Positions 9,136 through 15,052 of a stretch of DNA of 15,784 nucleotides are shown in pieces. Within the stretch, counting starts at the first letter, position 1, and each line of letters begins with the position of its first letter. The notes under the pieces were generated by a model. That model searched no databases, was not told the DNA's origin, and saw nothing but the letters and a program-made list of their open reading frames with translations. The stretch is taken from positions 1 to 15,784 of the forward strand of contig CADCUZ010000020.1 of the NCBI GenBank assembly GCA_902806015.1. Reading direction: 5' to 3'. The translations under genes were made by a program, and so were the position numbers. This DNA is from an uncultured Rubrobacteraceae bacterium (lineage in GTDB: Bacteria; Actinomycetota; Rubrobacteria; Rubrobacterales; Rubrobacteraceae).

Positions 9136-9518
9136 ATGATCCCGGAGTTCGCCCTGCTGGACGTCCCGGCCGGCAGAACGGGCGAGAGTTTGAGACGGCC
9201 TTCGCGCGGGCTTCAGAGATCCTTTCTTCGGTGCCTGGCTACGTCCTACGAGCTGCGAGCGGTGCCCGGAAAACCCCTCAGCGGTACGTCCTGCTCGTGC
9301 GCTGGGATACGCTTGAAGACCACACCGTGGGCTCGCGCGGTTCGGACGAGTACCGGGAATGGAAGCGGCTGCGCAACCACTCCTACGAGCCTTCCCCTAC
9401 CGTGCAATACTTCTCCCCGGTCCACCGTGGGCTAAAACACCCGTCCCAAGTGACTTTACGAGCCAAGAGCGAACACCAACCCCCGCAACCGGAATCCCCG
9501 CGCAGACGGGATGCGTAG
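9136..9518 (+). pseudogene. Antibiotic biosynthesis monooxygenase (ABM)-like protein, frameshifted
   Basis: The N-terminus MIPEFALLDVPAGR is read from ATG 9136, with GGTGGA 6 nt upstream. The remainder lies in another frame: EFETAFARASEILSSVPGY, then RYVLLVRWDTLEDHTVGSRG and SDEYREWKRL with PSPTVQYF. Together they match the small dimeric ABM fold (ferredoxin-like barrel) found in heme-degrading and quinol-oxidising monooxygenases. One base is missing at about 9176-9188, within a run of G and A. Between PGY and RYVLL the frame gives VLRAASGARKTPQ, whereas the adjacent frame gives SYELRAVPGKP, which resembles the family better, so two further compensating indels are possible. The predicted C-terminus extends about 33 residues past the normal end of the domain. 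It is cotranscribed with the deaminase. The frameshift may be real or a sequence error. Confidence 0.78.
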
Positions 9519-9524
9519 GGGGAG

Positions 9525-9549
9525 TGTCCGATAGGGACAAGTGTCCTAT
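9525..9549. repeat. Interleaved inverted repeats between convergent genes
   Basis: The sequence contains TGTCC-GATAG-GGACA (9525-9539) and overlapping ATAGGGACA-AG-TGTCCTAT (9531-9549), the latter with one extra G. It lies between the ABM-like gene and the convergent M24 peptidase gene. It could act as a two-way transcription end signal, or be a protein-binding site or an insertion-sequence end relic. No T-tract follows on the plus strand. Confidence 0.4.
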
Positions 9550-9573
9550 TCGACCTCAAACTCTACAAGAAGC

Positions 9574-10734
9574 CTAAACGACAAACTCCTTCGGGAAGCG
9601 CGTCAGGTTCCGGCTGCCGTCTTCGGTGACGAGGACCAGGTCCTCGATGCGAACGCCGCCGATGCTTGGGTAGTAGAGGCCCGGCTCGACGGAGACGATG
9701 TCGCCGGGGACGAGTTCCTGTCCGGTGAGGCCGAGGCGGGGGGCTTCGTGGATCTCCAGCCCGACGCCGTGCCCCGTGCCGTGGAAGAAGCCTTCCGTGA
9801 GCGGCTTGCCCTCCTTGCGGTCGTGGATCTGGGTCACGTAGCCCGCTTCGTGCAGGATCTCGGAGACCCTTTTGTGCACGTCCTTGCCGTCGATGCCCGG
9901 CCCGATCATGGCGAGGGCGGCCTCCTGGCTCTCCAGGACCGCGTCGTACATCTTGCGTAGATCCTCTCCCGGCTCGCCCTTGACGAAGGTGCGGGTCATG
10001 TCCGCGTAGTAGCGGCTCGAGAGGTCCATCGGAAAGATGTCCAGGATGATGGCCTCGCCGGCCCTTAGCGGGCCGCTTCCTCGCTCGTGCGGGTCGGCTG
10101 CCTGGGACCCGCCGGCGGTTATCGTGCCGTCACCGAGGCAATTGCGGCGCAGGAGCTCCACGTTTATCTCGGAGCGCAAGATCTCGCTCGTCAGCGTCTC
10201 GCCGCGCCAGAGGAGCGCGCCGTCCTCGCCGACCGTGGCCTCCCGCAAGATGCCGACGGCGTGTTCGCAGGCCTCCTCGACCGCCCTTTGGGCTCTCTCG
10301 ACGTGGGCCACCTCCTCCGACGTCTTGGCGCGGCGCAGCCCGTCGAAGAGTTTGCCGTCCGGGATGAGCGTCAGGCCGCGGGCGCGCAGAGCGTCGGCGT
10401 AGGCGACAGCCAGGGTGGGGGGGACGTGCAGGGTGAAGTCGGGGGCGCCGAGCCTCTCCAGCAGGGTCCGGATCGCCTGGGCATAGGCCGCAGCGCCGCT
10501 CTTCAGCTCGCGGGCGAGCTTCGGAACCTGCATTTCCTCGTAGGAGAGCAGCTCGTCCGCGGGGGCGGCCTTCTCGGCCCTCCCGTACTCCAAGGAGGAG
10601 ACCGCGAGGTACCTCTTGCCGCCTACGCGGAGGCAGATCACGTCATCCGGCGCCAGGAAACCGGAGAGGTGGTAGGCGTATGCGTCGTGTTCCGGCGCCC
10701 CGATCACGAGCAGGTTCCGCCCCTCGTCCGTCAT
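9574..10734 (-). CDS. M24-family metallopeptidase (Xaa-Pro aminopeptidase/dipeptidase-like)
   Basis: The product is a 386-residue cytosolic pita-bread-fold peptidase that removes N-terminal residues before proline or cleaves Xaa-Pro dipeptides. The N-terminal creatinase-like domain spans about residues 1-135. The catalytic domain holds the five expected metal ligands: Asp232 (ILDIFP), Asp245 (YADMTRTF), His322 (FFHGTGHGVGLEIHE), Glu350 (VSVEPGLY) and Glu364 (GVRIEDLVLV). His318 and His329 fit the catalytic histidines. The frame is intact and the length is typical. ATG 10734 follows GGGAGG with a 6-nt spacer, giving a secure start. It diverges from the NifU-like gene and is convergent with the ABM-like gene. 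Which dipeptide or peptide it prefers cannot be read from the sequence. Confidence 0.93.
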   Translation of the reverse strand: MTDEGRNLLVIGAPEHDAYAYHLSGFLAPDDVICLRVGGKRYLAVSSLEYGRAEKAAPADELLSYEEMQVPKLARELKSGAAAYAQAIRTLLERLGAPDFTLHVPPTLAVAYADALRARGLTLIPDGKLFDGLRRAKTSEEVAHVERAQRAVEEACEHAVGILREATVGEDGALLWRGETLTSEILRSEINVELLRRNCLGDGTITAGGSQAADPHERGSGPLRAGEAIILDIFPMDLSSRYYADMTRTFVKGEPGEDLRKMYDAVLESQEAALAMIGPGIDGKDVHKRVSEILHEAGYVTQIHDRKEGKPLTEGFFHGTGHGVGLEIHEAPRLGLTGQELVPGDIVSVEPGLYYPSIGGVRIEDLVLVTEDGSRNLTRFPKEFVV

Positions 10735-10792
10735 GCTCTTCCTCCCATAAAGACAAACCCTACAAGGCGCTACATTCTACTACCGGCCGCGG

Positions 10793-10820
10793 GGGACACG
10801 CCCGGGCGCTCGTATATAAT
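10793..10820 (+). promoter_or_regulatory. Promoter for the NifU-domain gene
   Basis: A perfect -10 box TATAAT (10815-10820) is preceded by GGGACA (10793-10798) at a 16-bp spacing, which is four of six to the -35 consensus. The predicted start near 10827 gives a short leader containing AGGAG at 10834-10838, upstream of ATG 10848. Confidence 0.65.
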
Positions 10821-10847
10821 CGGCGCGAGGTGCAGGAGAGACATGAC

Positions 10848-11072
10848 ATGCGAAGCCGGGTGCAGGACGCCCTCGACAAGGTGCGCCCCGCCCTCAAGGC
10901 CGACGGCGGGGACGCCCGCATCGTAGCCTGCGACGAGAGGACCGGCACCGTCAGCATCCAGATGCTCGGCGCCTGCAAGGGGTGCCCCCTCTCCCAGCTG
11001 GACTTCGCCTACGCCATAGAGAGCCTCATCCGCCGCGAGGTGCCGGAAGTGCGCGAGATACTAGCGGTGTAG
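10848..11072 (+). CDS. NifU C-terminal-domain Fe-S scaffold protein
   Basis: This 74-residue protein consists of a single NifU-C (Nfu) domain. RVQDALDKVRPALKADGGDA is the family N-terminus, and CKGC (Cys43 and Cys46) in LGACKGCPLSQ is the motif that binds or transfers a [4Fe-4S] cluster between two monomers. The tail IESLIRREVPEVREILAV is also typical. The protein probably acts in the cytosol as an Fe-S carrier that serves client enzymes. ATG 10848 has AGGAG about 9 nt upstream. An ATG at 10843 is better spaced but out of frame. It has its own strong -10 box and no cotranscribed neighbour, so it looks like a monocistronic gene. The reading frame is intact and the length is normal for stand-alone Nfu proteins. 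Confidence 0.92.
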   Translation: MRSRVQDALDKVRPALKADGGDARIVACDERTGTVSIQMLGACKGCPLSQLDFAYAIESLIRREVPEVREILAV

Positions 11073-11173
11073 GGCTGAGGCCTTAGGTTCCGGTAGTCGC
11101 TTATGGAAGTCGGCGCACGCGACGCGGCGGGACGCTCTTTCCTGGCCGCACAACCGAACCCGATACCCAGTGC

Positions 11174-11710
11174 CTACTGTTGTTCTTGCCTCGACGCACG
11201 TATGGCCTCCGGGGGGAGCGTTTCGCGGGCTTCGGCGAGGGCGTCGATGGCCCTCTTACGCGCGCGGCGGAGTTTGAGGCGTTGGAGGAGGGGGGCGTTG
11301 GGGCGGGCTTCGTTTACCAGGTGGGTCAGGGTGATCATGTCGTTGGCGCAGGCGCGGTAGCCCAGGGCGCACATCTCGACGCGGGTCTCGTCGGCGGGGA
11401 ACTCGGTGAGGGAGCGTCGGATCTCGCCCGCCCGCTCCACGATGGAGCGGGAGAGGTCCTCGGGGGTTTCCGCGGCCGGTTGGCGGGGCCTGTGGCGTGT
11501 GATCGCCTCGGGGGAGAGGCGACGCAGGCGGTGGGCCGGGCTTTCGAGCTCGCGGCGCACGACGAGCGCGATGCCCACGGTCAGCGGGATGAGGGGCACG
11601 AGTATCCAGACCGGAACATAGGAAGGCGCCACGAGCCCGAGTGCGAGGAGTCCCGCGACCTCCGCTGCCAGCACCAGCGCCACCCCGAGTTTGAACATCC
11701 CCCGCGACAT
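11174..11710 (-). CDS. Hypothetical membrane protein with two N-terminal transmembrane segments
   Basis: I do not recognise this 178-residue protein. Two hydrophobic segments (about residues 7-29 and 33-50: VALVLAAEVAGLLALGL and WILVPLIPLTVGIALVV) form a hairpin. The remaining 125 residues are cytoplasmic, charged and predicted helical (ETPEDLSRSIVERAGEIRRS, LQRLKLRRARKRAIDALAEA). The start could be ATG 11710, directly after GGAAGG, or ATG 11698 after GGGG. The C-terminal helices suggest coiled-coil or oligomer contacts. GC-rich third positions support coding. It diverges from the YIP1-like gene, with about 90 bp between the starts. The combination of a membrane hairpin and helical tail gives no function. 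Confidence 0.6.
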   Translation of the reverse strand: MSRGMFKLGVALVLAAEVAGLLALGLVAPSYVPVWILVPLIPLTVGIALVVRRELESPAHRLRRLSPEAITRHRPRQPAAETPEDLSRSIVERAGEIRRSLTEFPADETRVEMCALGYRACANDMITLTHLVNEARPNAPLLQRLKLRRARKRAIDALAEARETLPPEAIRASRQEQQ

Positions 11711-11788
11711 CCTTCCGCCACCGTCGTTGCGAAGAACCCTAGTCTAAGTTTCGCGCGCCGGTTTGGCAAGAACCTTTCCAGCTGGCGG

Positions 11789-11794
11789 TATAAT
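11789..11794 (+). promoter_or_regulatory. -10 box (TATAAT) for a probable leaderless YIP1-like mRNA
   Basis: A consensus TATAAT ends 7 nt before ATG 11802, the usual distance from a -10 box to the transcript start. No ribosome binding site lies in between (CCCGCCC). TTGGCA at 11763-11768 is a near-consensus -35 box but at a long spacing of 20 bp. Confidence 0.65.
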
Positions 11795-11801
11795 CCCGCC
11801 C

Positions 11802-12383
11802 ATGCAAAACCAGAAAGCCCCCGAGTTTAGCCCGGCCCTGCCCCTCTCCAGCGCCCTGGCGACGGTCCGGGCGGTGCTCTTCTCCCCGATGGGCTTCTTC
11901 TCGAACCTTCCGGCTGAAGGTCGTCTGAGGGCGCCGGTGCTTTTCGTGCTGCTCGTGGGGGCGGTTACCGGCGCGCTCGGGGCGGCCGTCGCCCTCGTTT
12001 CGAACGTCTTGGCCGGGGGGCTGGGCGCGGACGACCTTCGGGCGGCGGTAGTCGAGGGGCTCCTCTTCGCGGTGCTCTCTCCGGTCGGCGTCGGGGTCGC
12101 GGCGGGCGTCTACCTGCTCTCCATAAGAACGTTCGTCGGGAAGGTCGCAGATTTCCCGCAGGTGTACCGCCTGGTGGCCTACGCCTACTCCGCCTTCGCG
12201 CTAGCCTGGGTTCCGGTGCTGGGATCCATCGCCATCTCCTACGCCCTGCTGGTGCTGATGGGGATAGCCATAAAGCAGGCCTACGAAACCTCCTTCCTGA
12301 CGGCCCTCATCACGGCGCTGGTGGGCTTCATCCCGGTCGGCACGATGCTGGTGTGGGTCACGGTCGTGGGCCTCTCTTCCTAG
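11802..12383 (+). CDS. YIP1-family multispanning membrane protein
   Basis: The product is 193 residues from ATG 11802. After a soluble N-terminus, the SPMGFFSNLPAEGRLRAPVL segment is the typical entry of YIP1-domain proteins (a P-x-x-F-F motif followed by the first membrane segment). About five hydrophobic segments follow, including LFVLLVGAVTGALGAAVALV, LLFAVLSPVGVGVAAGVYLL and LGSIAISYALLVLMGIAIKQ. The bacterial role is unknown. The start is placed directly after a TATAAT box without a ribosome binding site, so leaderless translation is likely. An earlier in-frame GTG or TTG would precede the transcript start. The last 26 bp overlap the end of the convergent 267-residue gene. The frame is intact. 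Confidence 0.8.
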   Translation: MQNQKAPEFSPALPLSSALATVRAVLFSPMGFFSNLPAEGRLRAPVLFVLLVGAVTGALGAAVALVSNVLAGGLGADDLRAAVVEGLLFAVLSPVGVGVAAGVYLLSIRTFVGKVADFPQVYRLVAYAYSAFALAWVPVLGSIAISYALLVLMGIAIKQAYETSFLTALITALVGFIPVGTMLVWVTVVGLSS

Positions 12384-13161
12384 AGAGCGCCTCGAACTCG
12401 CGCAGGTCTCGCTCCGCCCGGCGCCGCAGCGGTTCGGGTACGAGCCTCAGCCCTCTCCCGTAACGCTCCACGAGCAACCTGTTGGAGATCTCCAGATACC
12501 CCCGCCGCGTCGCCAGCTCGGCCGGCACGGTCATCTCCCGCGGGAAAACGCGGTACGCCGCATCCTCCCGCAGGCCCAGCGCCGGCGGCGGGGTGCCGCG
12601 TTGCGCGCGAGAGGAGATCCCGCCCTCCCAACGTCTCCTGAGCGCACGCACCGCTTCGGTGTCCGGTAGCGCGCTCAACGGCCCGGCCTCGAACGTGTCC
12701 TCCGGCGTGAACCCGAAGGATTCCTCGAAAAGCTGGGCCGACTTCCCCGCGCCCCGGCTCACTAGGTACTCGTATTCGCTCCGGAGCAGCACGAGCTGCG
12801 CGTCGTAGTAGGCCCCAAGACCGTCCCGCGCCGGCCGCGAAGCGTCCAGTCCCCGCCCTTCCAACAGCCCCCGCACGGCACCGACGCGCCTCCCCAGCCG
12901 GAGGCGCCCCCGCAAGAACGCGCCGCCGCCCGATGCGAGGCCGGCCGCGATCGGGATCACGGGCGCAAAAGGGCCCGCCCATGCCGTCCCGAAGAGCGGT
13001 GCCGAGAGCAGCACGAGCGCCCCCGCCACGCAAACGACCGTGAGCCCGAGCTTCCACGCCCACCTCCCGCCGCCCGCGGCCTCCGAGTAGGCCCGTCCGA
13101 GCTCGTACCACAGCGCCAGCGTCTCATCTTCAAAGGCATCGGGTGTGCGAGGGCGTTGCAC
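12358..13161 (-). CDS. Hypothetical protein with two transmembrane segments and a large C-terminal soluble region
   Basis: I do not recognise this protein. I start it at GTG 13161 (267 residues), which lies exactly 7 nt after a TAGAAT -10 box. An ATG a few codons upstream would precede that transcript start. Two membrane segments occur at about residues 36-55 (KLGLTVVCVAGALVLLSAPL) and 61-84. The rest is soluble, with an acidic and aromatic stretch (YDAQLVLLRSEYEYLVSRG, EESFGFTPEDTF) and a basic, arginine-rich tail (RLVPEPLRRRAERDLREFEA). GC-rich codons and an intact 267-residue frame support coding. It shares a bidirectional promoter with the divergent PAP2-like gene, which may hint at a common role in the envelope. 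Its 3' end overlaps the YIP1-like gene by 26 bp. Confidence 0.65.
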   Translation of the reverse strand: MQRPRTPDAFEDETLALWYELGRAYSEAAGGGRWAWKLGLTVVCVAGALVLLSAPLFGTAWAGPFAPVIPIAAGLASGGGAFLRGRLRLGRRVGAVRGLLEGRGLDASRPARDGLGAYYDAQLVLLRSEYEYLVSRGAGKSAQLFEESFGFTPEDTFEAGPLSALPDTEAVRALRRRWEGGISSRAQRGTPPPALGLREDAAYRVFPREMTVPAELATRRGYLEISNRLLVERYGRGLRLVPEPLRRRAERDLREFEALSRKRGPRP

Positions 13162-13167
13162 GCGCCC

Positions 13168-13174
13168 TATTCTA
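13168..13174. promoter_or_regulatory. Overlapping bidirectional -10 element for two probable leaderless genes
   Basis: On the plus strand TATTCT (13168-13173) ends 7 nt before ATG 13181. On the minus strand TAGAAT (13174-13169) ends 7 nt before GTG 13161. The two hexamers overlap by five base pairs within TATTCTA. Each start codon falls where the transcript should begin, and no ribosome binding site is visible for the plus-strand gene. The minus-strand leader has only a weak, very close AGGG. No clear -35 boxes are seen on either side. Confidence 0.55.
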
Positions 13175-13180
13175 CCCATC

Positions 13181-13753
13181 ATGGATAAACAAACTCCGGG
13201 CCTCGCCCGCGCCACCACCAACGTCCTCAACCCCTTCGTCATCTTCACCGCGCTCTACGCCCTCGTCTCCTTGGCGGGGGCCGGAACTCTAGCGGCGGTC
13301 CTATTTATCGGGCTGGAACTCCTCGCGGCGGCGGCCGTGGCCGGGTACGTGTTCCTGATGCGGCGTCGCAGGCGGGTGGGGGACTTCTGGATCTCCGTCC
13401 GCGCCGAACGCCTCGTCCCCGCCCTGGTCGTGCTCACCGCGTTCCTCGCGCTCCTCTGCGCCCTGTATCTCCTCGAAGCTCCACGCGACCTTTTCTTTCT
13501 GACCCTCTCGATGGGCCTCGCGAGCGCCACAGTAGCGGCCATCACCCTCTTCTGGAAGGCAAGCGCCCATTGCACGGTCGCGGGCCACGCTGCGGCGGCG
13601 GGGCTCCTTGCGCTGGGTTCCCTCGGGCTCATTTTTCTGTTCGCGCTGCCGCTAGTGATCTGGTCTCGCGTCTCGCCCGCTGCGCACAACCTCGCCCAGA
13701 CGTTCGCGGGCGCCGCGGTGGGGGCCGGGTTCGCGGTCTTCTTCCTGGCGTGA
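13181..13753 (+). CDS. PAP2-like integral membrane protein with degenerate phosphatase motifs
   Basis: This 190-residue membrane protein has about five or six hydrophobic segments. The layout resembles the membrane core of PAP2/lipid-phosphate phosphatases. FWKASAHCTVAGH (residues 125-136) sits where the PSGH motif 2 normally is. IWSRVSPAAHNLAQTFAGAA (160-179), with Arg163 and His169, resembles motif 3 (SRxxxxxHxxxDxxAG). The Asp before AG and the K-x6-RP motif 1 are absent or altered, so catalytic activity is doubtful. Similar proteins exist among reduced PAP2 relatives. ATG 13181 lies 7 nt after a -10 box with no ribosome binding site. The basic loop MRRRRRVGDFW (60-70) is consistent with a cytoplasmic side. 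It is divergent from the 267-residue membrane protein. Confidence 0.6.
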   Translation: MDKQTPGLARATTNVLNPFVIFTALYALVSLAGAGTLAAVLFIGLELLAAAAVAGYVFLMRRRRRVGDFWISVRAERLVPALVVLTAFLALLCALYLLEAPRDLFFLTLSMGLASATVAAITLFWKASAHCTVAGHAAAAGLLALGSLGLIFLFALPLVIWSRVSPAAHNLAQTFAGAAVGAGFAVFFLA

Positions 13754-14049
13754 GAGCCCGCCGGGCTTCGTGCCCGCGGCGTGGCCAACTTACAACCCGC
13801 CCGACTTGTCGACACGGTCAGGGTGACGAAAGGTACGTCCGTGGCCGAGTGCTATACCGTCGGCGGAGCATGGACGGTATAAGTATACGGGCACATACGT
13901 TGGCGATTACGCAGGGCGGATACCACACCGCCGTAAGCACGCAGACCGTGTTTTGCGCGTACTTATCGGGCGTATTCGTAATGTATTAACTGAATCTGCA
14001 AAGACGATATGGTCTTCGTGGCAGCACAGCGAGTTTGGATGCATATACG

Positions 14050-14229
14050 TTATGTGTCTCTGCGTCCACGAGCGGACGCCTCCATCTCGAACACCACGTC
14101 GACAGCGATGGCTTCCAGGTAACCTACGGTTTTGGTTTGACCTTGCGCACGTGCGTGTTCCAATGCGCTCATCAACCACGATAGATCCACAACGGTACCC
14201 TTGTCCGCGTCTGTCGCCAGTTCCGTCAA
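14050..14229 (-). CDS. Small hypothetical ORF with TTG start and a ribosome binding site, possible gene remnant
   Basis: This 59-codon ORF begins at TTG 14229, 5 to 6 nt after GGAAAGG, and reads LTELATDADKGTVVDLSWLM, then SALEHARAQGQTKTVGYLEA, ending in EMEASARGRRDT. The composition looks protein-like: acidic and helical with balanced residues. The same frame stays open and protein-like upstream (WATLFYATLSGYLSERVI) until a TAG at 14296-14298, 23 codons before the TTG. It may therefore be either a short gene or the remaining 3' part of a longer one interrupted by a stop. No family is recognised. It has no clear partner gene. Confidence 0.4.
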   Translation of the reverse strand: MTELATDADKGTVVDLSWLMSALEHARAQGQTKTVGYLEAIAVDVVFEMEASARGRRDT

Positions 14230-14512
14230 GATAACCCTTTCCGAGAGGTACCCTGACAGCGTAGCGTAGAACAGGGTCGCCCACGTGCGTTTAGGCTACA
14301 TACTTCGAACCATAAAGGGGCTGACACAACCAAGATGTGCCCCACGGCACACAAGCCGGAAGACCAAATCTCCGCCCGTCTGAAAAAAGGCGAAACAAAG
14401 GAATGGTGCGGGCATTCGTGGTGGGGTAGGTGCACAGGAATGGAGAATAACCGTTCGCGTGAGGCGCCGACCCGCACCGACTGGCAACACCACGCTAAGT
14501 ACGGTCCGAAGC

Positions 14513-14539
14513 TTGCACGCTCACGACGCTGGGTACAAT
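14513..14539 (+). promoter_or_regulatory. Possible promoter for the small coiled-coil ORF
   Basis: TTGCAC (14513-14518) and TACAAT (14534-14539) are separated by 15 bp, slightly short. The predicted start near 14546 would leave GGGAGG (14560-14565) as the ribosome binding site for ATG 14574. Confidence 0.45.
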
Positions 14540-14573
14540 CGCGATGGAGGCGATTTTGTGGGAGGTGCGGAGA

Positions 14574-14780
14574 ATGGGCGAAGATGTTTCCGAAGCAAAG
14601 AGTCAGGGTGTAGATATGCCCAAGGCGGACCCTCCCAAGGGGGCCGTCAGCGTACACGAGCAGGCGCGCAAGAAGGGTGAAAAAGCACGCCAAGAGCGCG
14701 AGAAGGTAGAGCAAGAGGCGACAAGGGAGCAGAACAAAAGGAACCACGAAGACGGCCTAGAAGCACCCCCTGGCGACTGA
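14574..14780 (+). CDS. Small highly charged helical protein
   Basis: This is an unrecognised 68-residue protein from ATG 14574, which is 8 nt after GGGAGG. An in-frame ATG at 14544 would give 78 residues but lies too close to the likely -10 box. The C-terminal half (VHEQARKKGEKARQEREKVE followed by QEATREQNKRNHED) is rich in Lys, Glu, Arg and Gln and is predicted to be a long helix or coiled coil. The N-terminal half contains VDMPKADPPKG. There is no membrane segment. A plausible promoter and ribosome binding site favour a real gene. It lies alone between the gene-poor stretch and the tRNA-Glu fragment, so it may belong to accessory DNA. An inverted repeat (14790-14807) follows. Confidence 0.5.
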   Translation: MGEDVSEAKSQGVDMPKADPPKGAVSVHEQARKKGEKARQEREKVEQEATREQNKRNHEDGLEAPPGD

Positions 14781-14789
14781 TCCCAACGC

Positions 14790-14807
14790 TGGCCCTAAAC
14801 CGGGCCA
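14790..14807 (+). terminator. Hairpin after the small charged ORF
   Basis: TGGCCC-TAAACC-GGGCCA forms a perfect 6-bp stem with a 6-nt loop, beginning 10 nt past the stop codon of the small ORF. Only TTCC follows, so it is a weak candidate for an intrinsic terminator. Confidence 0.35.
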
Positions 14808-14894
14808 TTCCGCGCACGTCGAGCCGATTCCGTCGAAAATCCGGTTCGGTGTGAGGGTAGGGGAAAACCTTTGGGGTAGCCGGATCGACGAGAG

Positions 14895-14967
14895 TGACCC
14901 CACCGGGATTCGAACCCGGGTTTTCGCCGTGAGAGGGCGATATCCTGGGCCTCTAGGGGACCGTGCC
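14895..14967 (-). tRNA. tRNA-Glu (CTC anticodon), 3' part intact, 5' part aberrant; probable attachment-site fragment
   Basis: On the minus strand the anticodon arm TCGCC-CTCTCAC-GGCGA (anticodon CTC) is perfect. The T-arm CCGGG-TTCGAAT-CCCGG is perfect, and the acceptor 3' strand TGGGGTC plus discriminator A is present without an encoded CCA. The D-loop AGAGGCCCA and the GGAT half of the D-stem match tRNA-Glu. The 5' part does not fit. Positions 1-7 read GGCACGG instead of the complementary GACCCCA, and positions 10-13 read CCCT instead of GTCT, so neither the acceptor stem nor the D-stem can form properly. The match to tRNA-Glu thus begins abruptly near 14955. This is what a 3' tRNA remnant left at one end of an integrated element looks like. 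It is unlikely to be a working tRNA. Confidence 0.7.
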
Positions 14968-15052
14968 ACAGTGGGTTTCGCTCCTTCGGGAGGGGTTTGA
15001 CACCCACGACTGACCTCAATCGCACCGAACCACGGACCACGGGAGGCGGTTT

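Larger units (their letters stand above)
13754..14543. other. Gene-poor accessory stretch without a recognisable intact gene
   Basis: About 790 bp lacks the strong GC-rich codon pattern of the flanking genes, and AT-richer stretches are obvious (for example 13965-14060). No open reading frame here is convincing. The best candidates are a 59-residue minus-strand ORF (14050-14229, listed separately) and a 39-residue plus-strand ORF (13870-13989, starting MDGISIRAHTLAITQGGYHT) with no good ribosome binding site. A small palindrome GTATA-AG-TATAC occurs at about 13876-13887. The stretch may be decayed or horizontally acquired DNA next to the integrative-element relic at 14895-15183. Confidence 0.6.

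Noticed and set aside
14335..14613. 92-codon plus-strand ORF starting MCPTAHKPEDQISARLKKGE
   Set aside because: It overlaps the better supported small charged ORF in another frame and lacks a ribosome binding site. The Cys/Trp/Arg-rich tail looks random.
14226..14747. 173-codon minus-strand frame with a hydrophobic N-terminus
   Set aside because: The start is antisense to the lysine- and glutamate-rich small ORF, which produces leucine- and phenylalanine-rich shadows. There is no good ribosome binding site and no domain.
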